From Brucella pseudintermedia (GTDB lineage: Bacteria; Pseudomonadota; Alphaproteobacteria; Rhizobiales; Rhizobiaceae), in the NCBI RefSeq assembly GCF_042697365.1, contig NZ_CP137605.1: DNA of 64,000 nucleotides; one strand, given 5' to 3'. Below the pieces are notes generated by a model that worked only from the letters and a program-made list of their open reading frames with translations, made no database searches and was not told the DNA's origin. This document shows, piece by piece, positions 9,309-16,701 of this stretch. A program made the position numbers and the translations under genes. Each line of letters starts with the position of its first letter. Within the stretch, counting starts at the first letter, position 1.

Positions 9309-10145
9309 TCAGTCACTTTGCCGTAGTGTGCCCACGGCGACGGCAAGTGCTATAGCCAGGCAAAGCGTTGCTGAGAGCGACCGGAATGCACCGAAATCCA
9401 CTTCTGAAACCAGAAGCGTCTGCTTGGCGGACTTGCTCATGGGGCTGACAAAAGTGTCTGTGATACCGACGACATCGATACCCCGCGCGGCAACGGCTTC
9501 GGCCATGGCGACCGTTTCCGGCGAATAGGGGGAGAAGGTAATCGCCAGAAGCACGTCGCCTTCGCGAATAGCATGCAGGTTTTCCAGTTTGCCAACGGCG
9601 CTGTGCAGCATTGCGGGAACGTGCATTTTCTCCAGCGCGTAAGCTAGATAGCTTGCGACTGGAAAAGCGCGACGGATTCCGACAATGTGGATTGTATGCG
9701 CGCCAGCCAGAAGCTGAACGGCCTTTTCGAGCGCTTCAGAATCAATGGTCTTGAGCAAACCTTCGAGGGAGGTGCGCCCGGCCTCGGCAAACTCGGCAAG
9801 AAGGGCGGGAGCGCTGCCCGTCGCCGTTTCGCGCAAGTGCTGCAACCGGGTTGAATAATCCGGCCAGCCGCCAGCATAGGAATCCCGGAACAGCTTCTGC
9901 ATTTCGGAAAAGCCGGAGAAGCCCATGATTTGGCAGAAGCGCATGAAGGCGGAACTCTGCACACCTGCGCCTTCAGCCATTTCCGCGACTGTCGACACAG
10001 CGATACGATCCTGATTGGCCGCGACGAAGTCAGCACACTGCTTGAGCCTTTTCGGCAGGCGGTCGGAGACCTGAAGCAGCTTCGCTTCGAATTCCTTGAT
10101 ATTTGCCGGAACGCTGATCGGTGACGGGGCAGGCGAATCCATCAT
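9309..10145 (-). CDS. iolR: RpiR-family regulator of inositol genes, IolR
   Basis: 278-aa regulator with an N-terminal RpiR helix-turn-helix (about residues 20-95, including AVSTVAEMAEGAGVQSSAFM) and a C-terminal SIS sugar-phosphate-binding domain (IHIVGIRRAFPVASYLAYAL and DVLLAITFSPYS). It sits between the iolCDEB operon and divergent iolG, the usual place for IolR in rhizobia, where it represses until an inositol intermediate appears. A second ATG three bases in has better spacing to AAAGG and may be the real start. SIS ligand not deducible here. Confidence 0.88.
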   Translation of the reverse strand: MMDSPAPSPISVPANIKEFEAKLLQVSDRLPKRLKQCADFVAANQDRIAVSTVAEMAEGAGVQSSAFMRFCQIMGFSGFSEMQKLFRDSYAGGWPDYSTRLQHLRETATGSAPALLAEFAEAGRTSLEGLLKTIDSEALEKAVQLLAGAHTIHIVGIRRAFPVASYLAYALEKMHVPAMLHSAVGKLENLHAIREGDVLLAITFSPYSPETVAMAEAVAARGIDVVGITDTFVSPMSKSAKQTLLVSEVDFGAFRSLSATLCLAIALAVAVGTLRQSD

Positions 10146-10185
10146 TGGCCTTTCAATTATGGTCTCTTGACAATCTTTATGTCAC

Positions 10186-10213
10186 ATTCTAGCAAAATAG
10201 AATAAATATTCTA
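10186..10213. promoter_or_regulatory. candidate IolR operator in the iolR-iolG gap
   Basis: Three alternating half-sites: ATTCTA (10186-10191), six bases, TAGAAT (10198-10203), four bases, ATTCTA (10208-10213). The second and third form GAA-N6-TTC, which resembles the GGAA-N6-TTCC palindrome reported for rhizobial IolR. The position between divergent iolR and iolG would allow control of both. Confidence 0.5.
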
Positions 10214-10264
10214 CAGCGTATCTTCAGGTGGATGAAGATCGCCGTTTCCTGGGAGGATGAGGCA

Positions 10265-11269
10265 ATGGTGGCACGTCTGGCGCTGCTCGGTGCGGGCCGT
10301 ATCGGCAAGGTGCATGCAGGTGCAATCGCTGCGGACAAGCGGGCCAAACTGGTCGCCGTTGCGGATGCCAACGAAGCGGCAGCACTCGCAATTGCCGACC
10401 CTGCAGGGGCTGAAGTTCGCAGCATCGACGCTATCGAAAAGGCAGACGACATTGATGCTGTGCTGATCTGCACGCCAACGAATACCCACGCCGATCTTAT
10501 TGAACGGTTTTCGCGCGTCGGCAAGGCCGTTTTCTGTGAAAAGCCCATTGATCTTGATATTGCACGCGTCCGAGCCTGCCTGGCAGTTATTCGCGAAACT
10601 GGCGCGAAGGTGATGCTTGGTTTCAATCGCCGATTCGATCCGCATTTTGCGGCAGTACGCAAGACCATTGAAGACGGGCGCATCGGCAATGTTGAAATGG
10701 TAACGATCACCAGCCGCGATCCCGGCGCGCCACCGGCGGAATATATCAAGGTATCGGGCGGCATTTTTCGCGACATGACGATCCACGATTTCGATATGGC
10801 GCGTTTTCTGCTTGGAGAGGAAATCGAGAGCGTATCGGCGTCGGCCTCGGTTCTTGTCGATCCAAAAATCGGAGAACTCGGCGATTTTGATAGTGCGAGC
10901 GTCATCCTGACGACCGCTTCTGGCCGACAATGTGTGATTTCCAATTCGCGGCGCGCTTCCTACGGTTACGATCAGCGCATTGAGGTCCATGGATCGCTCG
11001 GCGCTGTTTCGGCGGAAAACCAGCGCCCCGTTTCGATAGAAATCGCTTCCAGAGATGGCTATAATCGCCCGCCTCTCCACGATTTTTTCATGACGCGCTA
11101 CACGGCTGCTTATGCAGCGGAAATCGCCTCGTTTATCGATGCGCTTGATACAGGAAAAGCGCCTCATCCTTCAGCAGAAGATGGACTACAGGCCTTGGCC
11201 TTGGCTGAAGCTGCTCTCCGTTCGGTCAGGGAAGGACGCACTGTCAAGGTCGCCGAGGTCCTGCGGTAA
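10265..11269 (+). CDS. iolG: inositol 2-dehydrogenase IolG
   Basis: 334-aa NAD-dependent Gfo/Idh/MocA oxidoreductase, first step of inositol catabolism (myo-inositol to 2-keto-inositol). Rossmann motif LGAGRIGKVHAG is at the N-terminus, the EKP motif in FCEKPIDLD and the catalytic region in GGIFRDMTIHDFDMARF. I chose ATG 10265, which follows GGGAGGATGAGG and places the Rossmann fold at the N-terminus; an upstream ATG at 10232 adds eleven residues without support. Divergent from iolR. Confidence 0.93.
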   Translation: MVARLALLGAGRIGKVHAGAIAADKRAKLVAVADANEAAALAIADPAGAEVRSIDAIEKADDIDAVLICTPTNTHADLIERFSRVGKAVFCEKPIDLDIARVRACLAVIRETGAKVMLGFNRRFDPHFAAVRKTIEDGRIGNVEMVTITSRDPGAPPAEYIKVSGGIFRDMTIHDFDMARFLLGEEIESVSASASVLVDPKIGELGDFDSASVILTTASGRQCVISNSRRASYGYDQRIEVHGSLGAVSAENQRPVSIEIASRDGYNRPPLHDFFMTRYTAAYAAEIASFIDALDTGKAPHPSAEDGLQALALAEAALRSVREGRTVKVAEVLR

Positions 11270-11319
11270 GGCGGTAATTTCATTTGCCTTTTACCGCATT
11301 CGGCTGCGATATGCGGGAC

Positions 11320-12390
11320 ATGGCCTACAAGATCGATGATTTGCCGTTTGAAGAGTTTTTTCTGCCCGTGAGCAAAGCTACCGCAGCTCTGGCACGGCTC
11401 GACGAGCGGCTTTCGCGTTCGCCCATTCGCAATGGCATGATCGAGCGGATGCATATGCACGATGCTGTCGCTTCGATGTGGCTTGAGGGTGAGCTGGTGC
11501 ATCTGGAAGACCTGGTCTTGCATGATGCCTTGATGGACAGCCGGGTGCCAAGCCATGCCCTGACGATTGCACATGCGGTTTTGCGCATGCGTCGCCAGAT
11601 TGCTGGAAAACCAGCAGACTGGGCCCTCGGACCCACCGGTATTCAGCAATTGCTCGGCCGCTCCATCAATCTCGCGCCTTCGGAAATCGAACCGCGCATG
11701 ACACTGGATGACGATTCCGATCCGTTGCTCAATGACGTCGACACTCTGCTTGCCCGGACTGAAGCTCTTCTCGAAGGTGTGGCTTCCGAGAGGTCCAAGC
11801 CGGAAACGACGCAGCGTGATACACTGCTTTACGACAGTGACTGGGATGAGGATGCGCGTTTGGAGGAATGGCGCGATTGTCTTGCCAATACAAGAGATTT
11901 GCCGCCGCTTATGCGGGCAGCTTTAATTCATGACGCCTGGTTTTCGCTGGAAGTTGTGCAACGCTCATCTTGGATAGGACGGTTGCTGACGGCCGCGTTC
12001 CTGCGCCAGAGCGGTCTTGCGGCGAGCCATCTGCCGACAATCAGTCTCGGCCTGCGTGCGAAACGGCCGGACGAGCGCCGTTCGCCGAACCGCCTGGTCA
12101 GGCTCAGAACGTTCTTTGCTAGCATTGAAGATGCCGCCGACCTCACCATGAAGGAGCATGACCGGTTGCTTCTGGCGCGTGAACAAATGCAGCGTAAGCT
12201 CAAGGGACGCAGGTCCAATTCGCGACTACCGGACCTGATGGAAATGGTGCTGCGCAGCCCTCTCATTTCCAGCCAGATGGTGGAAAAGGAGCTGCAAGTT
12301 ACACAGCAAGGGGCCCTGAAACTGATCTCGGAACTCAATTTGAGAGAAATCACCGGGCGCGGGCGGTTTCGGGCCTGGGGAGTTCTCTAA
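11320..12390 (+). CDS. DUF1612 / RHE_PE00001-family protein with C-terminal HTH
   Basis: 356 aa. The first residues (MAYKIDDLPFEEFF) and the block ARLDERLSRSPIRNGMIERM are typical of a rhizobial family named after RHE_PE00001, which carries DUF1612 and a C-terminal helix-turn-helix. The final ~90 residues (MEMVLRSPLISSQMVEKE, then LQVTQQGALKLISELN) read as a winged-helix recognition segment. In this family copies often lie on plasmids or near mobile DNA and their job is unknown. Start uncertain: ATG 11311 or TTG 11284 are alternatives. It runs 50 bases behind iolG and its stop overlaps the oxyR stop by three bases. Confidence 0.75.
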   Translation: MAYKIDDLPFEEFFLPVSKATAALARLDERLSRSPIRNGMIERMHMHDAVASMWLEGELVHLEDLVLHDALMDSRVPSHALTIAHAVLRMRRQIAGKPADWALGPTGIQQLLGRSINLAPSEIEPRMTLDDDSDPLLNDVDTLLARTEALLEGVASERSKPETTQRDTLLYDSDWDEDARLEEWRDCLANTRDLPPLMRAALIHDAWFSLEVVQRSSWIGRLLTAAFLRQSGLAASHLPTISLGLRAKRPDERRSPNRLVRLRTFFASIEDAADLTMKEHDRLLLAREQMQRKLKGRRSNSRLPDLMEMVLRSPLISSQMVEKELQVTQQGALKLISELNLREITGRGRFRAWGVL

Positions 12391-13292
12391 CTCTGATTCA
12401 TGCATTTGTGGCGCAGATGGTCCGCGAAAAGCTCGAACTCATTGCGGCGGGCCGCATTGGAACGCCAGACAAGGACCAGCGATCGGTAATTGTTCTTACC
12501 CTCGTAAGGAACGACGCTCAGTTCGGTTCCTCGCGTGACGCCGGATTTGACAGCTATCTCCGGCAGCAGAGTGACGCCCATTCCGAAGTCCACGAGTTGC
12601 ACAAGCGTGGTGATCGATGTTGCGTGAACATCGCCGCTTGCTTGCGCTGGTGTTGAACCTATCGCAGCCATGACGTGTTCGCGAAGGCAATGCCCCGTTT
12701 CCAGCAAGAGAAATGGCTGATCCTGCAAATCGTCAGCATCTATACGGTCGCGATTGGCCAATGCATGGTCGCGCCGCACGGCCAGATAGAACACGTCCTG
12801 ACCAAGCTTTGATACTTCAAATTCATCGAGATCGTATGGATGGGCAACGAGCGCTACGTCGAGGGACCCTGAACGCAAGCTGTCGAGGAGGGAGCGCGTG
12901 AGCCCTTCCCGGATTGTAAGCTGCAATTCGGGAAATGCTTTGGTGGTGGCAGGCAGAACTTTAGGCAGGAGAAAAGGCGCTATCGACGGGATAACGCCCA
13001 TCCGCAATCTGGTCGTCAGCGGGCGTTCCGCCTGCCGAGCATGTTCAGGAAGTTCTTCGATGAGCGCTACGATCATACGAGCTCGCTCCAGAAAATCCTC
13101 ACCCGCTGGCAGAAGCTGCATTCGTCTGCCCGAGCGATCGATTAGCGTTGCCCCAATTTCTGTCTCAAGCGCCTGAATAGCAGCGCTTAAGGTCGATTGG
13201 GTTACGCCTACGATTTCGGCTGCTCGCGAAAAGGAGCCCGCTTTGACGACGGCCATAAAATAGTGGAGTTGACGGACACTGATATTGAGCAT
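12387..13292 (-). CDS. oxyR: LysR-family peroxide regulator, OxyR-like
   Basis: 301-aa LysR regulator. The HTH is at residues 1-60 (GSFSRAAEIVGVTQSTLSAA); the effector domain has the OxyR peroxide-sensing block LLLETGHCLREH (Cys202). The position nine residues later that holds the partner cysteine in Escherichia coli OxyR (Cys208) is Ile211, and the only other cysteine is at the extreme C-terminus. The frame is open far upstream, but ATG 13292 gives the proper LysR N-terminus. Divergent from ahpC, with operator-like repeats in between, so peroxide control of ahpCD is very likely. Confidence 0.9.
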   Translation of the reverse strand: MLNISVRQLHYFMAVVKAGSFSRAAEIVGVTQSTLSAAIQALETEIGATLIDRSGRRMQLLPAGEDFLERARMIVALIEELPEHARQAERPLTTRLRMGVIPSIAPFLLPKVLPATTKAFPELQLTIREGLTRSLLDSLRSGSLDVALVAHPYDLDEFEVSKLGQDVFYLAVRRDHALANRDRIDADDLQDQPFLLLETGHCLREHVMAAIGSTPAQASGDVHATSITTLVQLVDFGMGVTLLPEIAVKSGVTRGTELSVVPYEGKNNYRSLVLVWRSNAARRNEFELFADHLRHKCMNQS

Positions 13293-13322
13293 CGAATCCC
13301 AAGACCTCGCCCCATCGCTAAA

Positions 13323-13379
13323 ATCGATGGAATTTATCGATATAATCGTTTTGACCGATTTGGCAAGAAACCCTATATA
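13323..13379 (+). promoter_or_regulatory. ahpC promoter with adjacent OxyR-type operator
   Basis: Two ATCGAT palindromes (13323-13328, 13336-13341) separated by seven bases plus a third ATCG form a LysR-style dyad array. Directly downstream are TTGACC (13351-13356) and TATATA (13374-13379) with a 17-base spacer, a good sigma-70 promoter pointing to ahpC. The operator abuts the -35 box, as expected for an activator. Binding by OxyR is inferred. Confidence 0.6.
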
Positions 13380-13454
13380 CGACTCGCAGGATGGAAAATT
13401 CTGAAAATTCAGAAATTTCCGCATAACCATTGAATTTTTACAGGCAGGTATAAG

Positions 13455-14009
13455 ATGCTCGGAATCGGCGACAAGCTTCCCTCCTTCAAGGTCACCGGCG
13501 TAAAGCCCGGTTTCAACCATCACGAAGAAAATGGCGTTTCGGCATTTGAAGAAATCACCGAAGCAAGCTTCGCAGGCAAGTGGAAAGTTATCTTCTTCTA
13601 CCCGAAGGATTTCACCTTTGTATGCCCGACCGAAATCGCTGAATTTGCGCGCCTTGCTTCGGATTTCGAAGACCGTGACGCAGTCGTTCTGGGCGGTTCG
13701 ACCGACAATGAATTCGTGAAGCTTGCATGGCGCCGCGACCACAAGGATCTCGACAAGCTGCCGATCTGGTCGTTTGCTGACACCAACGGCTCGCTGGTCG
13801 ATGGCCTGGGCGTTCGTTCGCCGGATGGCGTTGCATATCGCTACACCTTCGTTGTCGATCCGGACAACACAATCCAGCACGTTTATGCAACCAACCTCAA
13901 CGTTGGCCGTGCGCCCAAGGACACGCTTCGCGTTCTCGACGCGCTGCAGACCGATGAGCTCTGCCCGTGCAACCGCGAAGTCGGTGGCGAAACGCTCAAG
14001 GCTGCCTGA
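13455..14009 (+). CDS. ahpC: alkyl hydroperoxide reductase peroxiredoxin AhpC
   Basis: 184-aa 2-Cys peroxiredoxin of the mycobacterial/AhpD-dependent type. Peroxidatic Cys57 is in DFTFVCPTEIAEF; the C-terminal ELCPCNREVGGE supplies Cys170 and Cys172, the arrangement found in AhpC enzymes reduced by AhpD rather than AhpF. It reduces H2O2, organic peroxides and peroxynitrite in the cytoplasm. Followed after a terminator-like hairpin by ahpD. Confidence 0.97.
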   Translation: MLGIGDKLPSFKVTGVKPGFNHHEENGVSAFEEITEASFAGKWKVIFFYPKDFTFVCPTEIAEFARLASDFEDRDAVVLGGSTDNEFVKLAWRRDHKDLDKLPIWSFADTNGSLVDGLGVRSPDGVAYRYTFVVDPDNTIQHVYATNLNVGRAPKDTLRVLDALQTDELCPCNREVGGETLKAA

Positions 14010-14029
14010 CCGGCGCTTGCTTGTTGCAG

Positions 14030-14058
14030 AAAGGCGGGTCGAGACCCGCCTTTCTTTT
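14030..14058 (+). terminator. hairpin terminator between ahpC and ahpD
   Basis: Perfect 10-base stem AAGGCGGGTC / GACCCGCCTT with a two-base GA centre, followed by TCTTTT. It lies 20 bases after ahpC and 33 before ahpD, so it probably trims the ahpCD transcript and sets more AhpC than AhpD. Confidence 0.75.
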
Positions 14059-14090
14059 ATCTTATATCTAAAAGACTGATAGAGGTTTCC

Positions 14091-14618
14091 ATGTCCATTG
14101 ATGATCTGAAATCAAAGATCCCGGATTTTGCCAAGGACGTTCGTCTTAATCTTTCGTCGATGGCAAGCGATGAAACACTGACGCCACAGCAGAAGTATGG
14201 TCTGTTCGTCGCCTGCGGCATCGCCTCCCGCAATGCCGATGTGCGCAAGTCGCTTGTTGCCGAGGCCGCAGCAAAAGTCGATGCGTCCGTTATTCAGGCA
14301 GCAAAGTCGGCTGCATCGATCATGGGCATGAACAATGTCTATTACCGGTTCGTGCATCTTGCGACCAATAAGGATTATCGCACCATGCCGGCGAAACTCC
14401 GGATGAATGTGATCGGTAATCCGGGTGTCGATAAGGTCGATTTCGAACTCTGGTCGCTGGCTGTGTCCGCCATCAATGGCTGCGGCATGTGCATCGATGC
14501 GCATGAGGATGTTCTGCGCAAGGCCAACGTGTCATCGGAAGCAATCCAGACGGCCGTCCGGTTTGCTTCGATCATCCAGTCGGTCGCAATCGCACTGGAA
14601 GCTGCCGACACCGAATAA
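14091..14618 (+). CDS. ahpD: alkyl hydroperoxidase AhpD
   Basis: 175-aa AhpD/CMD-family protein. Active-site motif GCGMCIDAHE gives Cys131, Cys134 and His138, matching the spacing known in mycobacterial AhpD. It is the disulfide reductant that links a lipoyl-protein electron supply to AhpC and has weak peroxidase activity itself. Directly downstream of ahpC and under the same OxyR-type promoter. Confidence 0.96.
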   Translation: MSIDDLKSKIPDFAKDVRLNLSSMASDETLTPQQKYGLFVACGIASRNADVRKSLVAEAAAKVDASVIQAAKSAASIMGMNNVYYRFVHLATNKDYRTMPAKLRMNVIGNPGVDKVDFELWSLAVSAINGCGMCIDAHEDVLRKANVSSEAIQTAVRFASIIQSVAIALEAADTE

Positions 14619-14641
14619 GGGCCGTGCCCTCTTTCAAAGAA

Positions 14642-14676
14642 AAGCCCGCGCGGATCGCTCCACGCGGGCTTTTTTG
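14642..14676 (+). terminator. terminator after ahpD
   Basis: Stem AAGCCCGCG (14642-14650) / CGCGGGCTT (14663-14671) with a 12-base loop and a T-run. It ends the ahpCD unit just before the convergent transporter gene and can serve both strands. Confidence 0.8.
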
Positions 14677-14690
14677 CTTCGTGAGATTTG

Positions 14691-15971
14691 TTACTCGCCG
14701 CGCTTGAACGAGATGAATGCAAAACCGATCAACGAAATGACCGCGGCGGCAGACATGTAATAGCCGACATAGTCGAAGCTATAATGCGTTGCGAGCCAGG
14801 TGGCGATATAAGGTGCAACCGAAGCGCCCAGAATGCCTGCCAGATTAAAGGTCAGCGAAGCGCCGGTGTAGCGGACCGACGTTGGAAACGGTTCGGCAAG
14901 CGCTGCACCGATAGGGCCATAGGTAAGACCCATCAGGCCGAAGCCTATGATGAGGAATGCGAGAACACCAGCCGTACCAGCCATGAACAGGGGCGCCATG
15001 ATGAAACCATAGAGGCCGATCAGGACCGTGACTATGATCATGACCGGGCGCATACCGAAGCGGTCAGAAAGCAGCGCAGCTACCGGGATCATCAGGCCGA
15101 AAAAGACCACGCCGGTCATTTGAAGAACAAGGAATTCTTCACGGCTGTAGCCAAGCGCGCGTGTGCCCCAACCCAGTGAAAAGACCGTCATGAGATAGAA
15201 CAGGACGAAGGTTGCAACTGCACCGATGGTGCCAAGGAGAAGGCTCATCTTGTGCTGCTTGAACAAGGTTGCGACCGGCACTTCAACGCGTTCGGCCTTG
15301 TCGATTGCTTTCTGGAATTCCGGCGTTTCGGCAATCTTGAGGCGGATGAACAGGCCTACGCCGACCAGAAGGGCGCTGGCGATGAAGGGAATGCGCCAGC
15401 CGAAAGCAAAAAATTGTTCTTCGGTGAGAGCCTCAGCGAGAACGAGGAAGATGCCCGTCGCCAGAATGAAGCCAACCGGAGCGCCGAGCTGTGGGAACAT
15501 GCCGTACCATGTCCGCTTGCCTTCGGGCGCGTTTTCAGTTGCAAGCAGCACCGCGCCGCCCCATTCACCACCGAGACCAAGACCCTGGCCCAGGCGGCAC
15601 AGAGCCAGCAGGAGCGCTGCCCAGATGCCGATGGAGTCGTAGGTTGGAAGGAAGCCGATGGCAACCGTGGAAATCCCCATGGTCATGAGCGCTGCGACCA
15701 GTGTCGCCTTGCGTCCTACCTTATCTCCGAAGTGACCGAACAATGCGCCGCCGACAGGGCGGGCAAAAAACGCGATGGCGAAGGTTGCCAACGATTGGAG
15801 AAGCGCTGAATTGCCGTCGCTTGCAGGGAAGAAGAGGTGCGGGAATACGATCACCGCGGCGGTCGCATAAATATAGAAGTCAAAAAATTCGATCGTGGTG
15901 CCGATCATGCTTGCGGCCAGAACTCGGCGCGCGGAGTTTTTCTGCGGGGCCACCGCTACAGCGACTGTCAT
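14691..15971 (-). CDS. MFS transporter, metabolite:H+ symporter (ProP/KgtP-like) family
   Basis: 426 aa, about 12 membrane helices. The N-terminal block AASMIGTTIEFFDFYIYATA and the GHFGDKVGRKATLV loop are hallmarks of the MHS branch of the major facilitator superfamily, which imports compatible solutes or dicarboxylates by proton symport. ATG 15971 puts the first conserved helix near the N-terminus; the open frame to 16103 is not supported. No neighbour points to the substrate. Its 247-base upstream gap is shared with the divergent copper-type cluster; I see no clear element there. Confidence 0.88.
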   Translation of the reverse strand: MTVAVAVAPQKNSARRVLAASMIGTTIEFFDFYIYATAAVIVFPHLFFPASDGNSALLQSLATFAIAFFARPVGGALFGHFGDKVGRKATLVAALMTMGISTVAIGFLPTYDSIGIWAALLLALCRLGQGLGLGGEWGGAVLLATENAPEGKRTWYGMFPQLGAPVGFILATGIFLVLAEALTEEQFFAFGWRIPFIASALLVGVGLFIRLKIAETPEFQKAIDKAERVEVPVATLFKQHKMSLLLGTIGAVATFVLFYLMTVFSLGWGTRALGYSREEFLVLQMTGVVFFGLMIPVAALLSDRFGMRPVMIIVTVLIGLYGFIMAPLFMAGTAGVLAFLIIGFGLMGLTYGPIGAALAEPFPTSVRYTGASLTFNLAGILGASVAPYIATWLATHYSFDYVGYYMSAAAVISLIGFAFISFKRGE

Positions 15972-16218
15972 TGTTTCAGTTCCAATATTGCGGGCTGTCA
16001 AATTAAGGGGGGAGAGGAGCCCAAGATGTGGCTTCTTTAAAACCGCTGAATATAGAATCGCAAGCAGAAAAGGGCTTTTGAGCAATTTTGTGATTTCCAG
16101 CACGCTGTTTGGGAAAGAAAAGCGAAGACCGATAAAATTCCCGTCAGCGCTTTGGCTGGCCTTTCAATTACCGCAACGGGTGATTAGATTTCCGCTGTCA
16201 TCTGTCACGAAAGCAAAC

Positions 16219-16644
16219 ATGCATCGAGCAAAGTATGATACCGGCTTGAGGGCGTCAGTGCGAGACCATGCGGTCCTGCGCTTGCCTTCCCGCATGCTCG
16301 CGACATTGCTTGCAATGCTGTTTCTTGTTTCCACGCAACTTTGTTACGCGATGGTGCATGACAGTCCCTCTCAGTCGATGCTTTCTGATTGTCACATGAA
16401 CATGCCGCATGAGATGGACGCCACATCGGGCTCGGCGGATACAGGCAAAAGCGCGCCGATGGATCACGGCGCCAAAACACCGAATGCTTGTCTCATGATG
16501 ACATGCGGCTGTGTTGTACAACTGGCAACGGATTTGCGCGCTGATGTTCCTTCACAGAATTTCGGATTACCGCCGCTCGTTGCAGCGTTAAGCGGCAAAT
16601 CTCCGAACAGAGACCTGCGTCCGCCCATATCGCTTCAGGTTTGA
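16219..16644 (+). CDS. small secreted Met/His/Cys-rich protein, probable copper-related
   Basis: 141 aa. A hydrophobic segment (MLATLLAMLFLVSTQLCYA, around residues 25-43) looks like a signal peptide with a long n-region; an internal start there is possible. The mature part is rich in potential soft-metal ligands: DCHMNMPHEMD, APMDHG and CLMMTCGCVVQ. I do not recognise a named family. The 57-base gap to a multicopper oxidase and then sodC suggests a role in periplasmic copper handling or metallation, which is inference. Confidence 0.65.
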   Translation: MHRAKYDTGLRASVRDHAVLRLPSRMLATLLAMLFLVSTQLCYAMVHDSPSQSMLSDCHMNMPHEMDATSGSADTGKSAPMDHGAKTPNACLMMTCGCVVQLATDLRADVPSQNFGLPPLVAALSGKSPNRDLRPPISLQV

Positions 16645-16701
16645 TCTTGGAATCGCCGCCGAAGTTTGGCGGCTATCATGATTGTTCTCTGGAGACTTAC
16701 C

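Noticed and set aside
13293..13880. Upstream extension of the oxyR frame across ahpC
   Set aside because: LysR proteins begin at the helix-turn-helix; the extension is antisense to ahpC and covers the operator.
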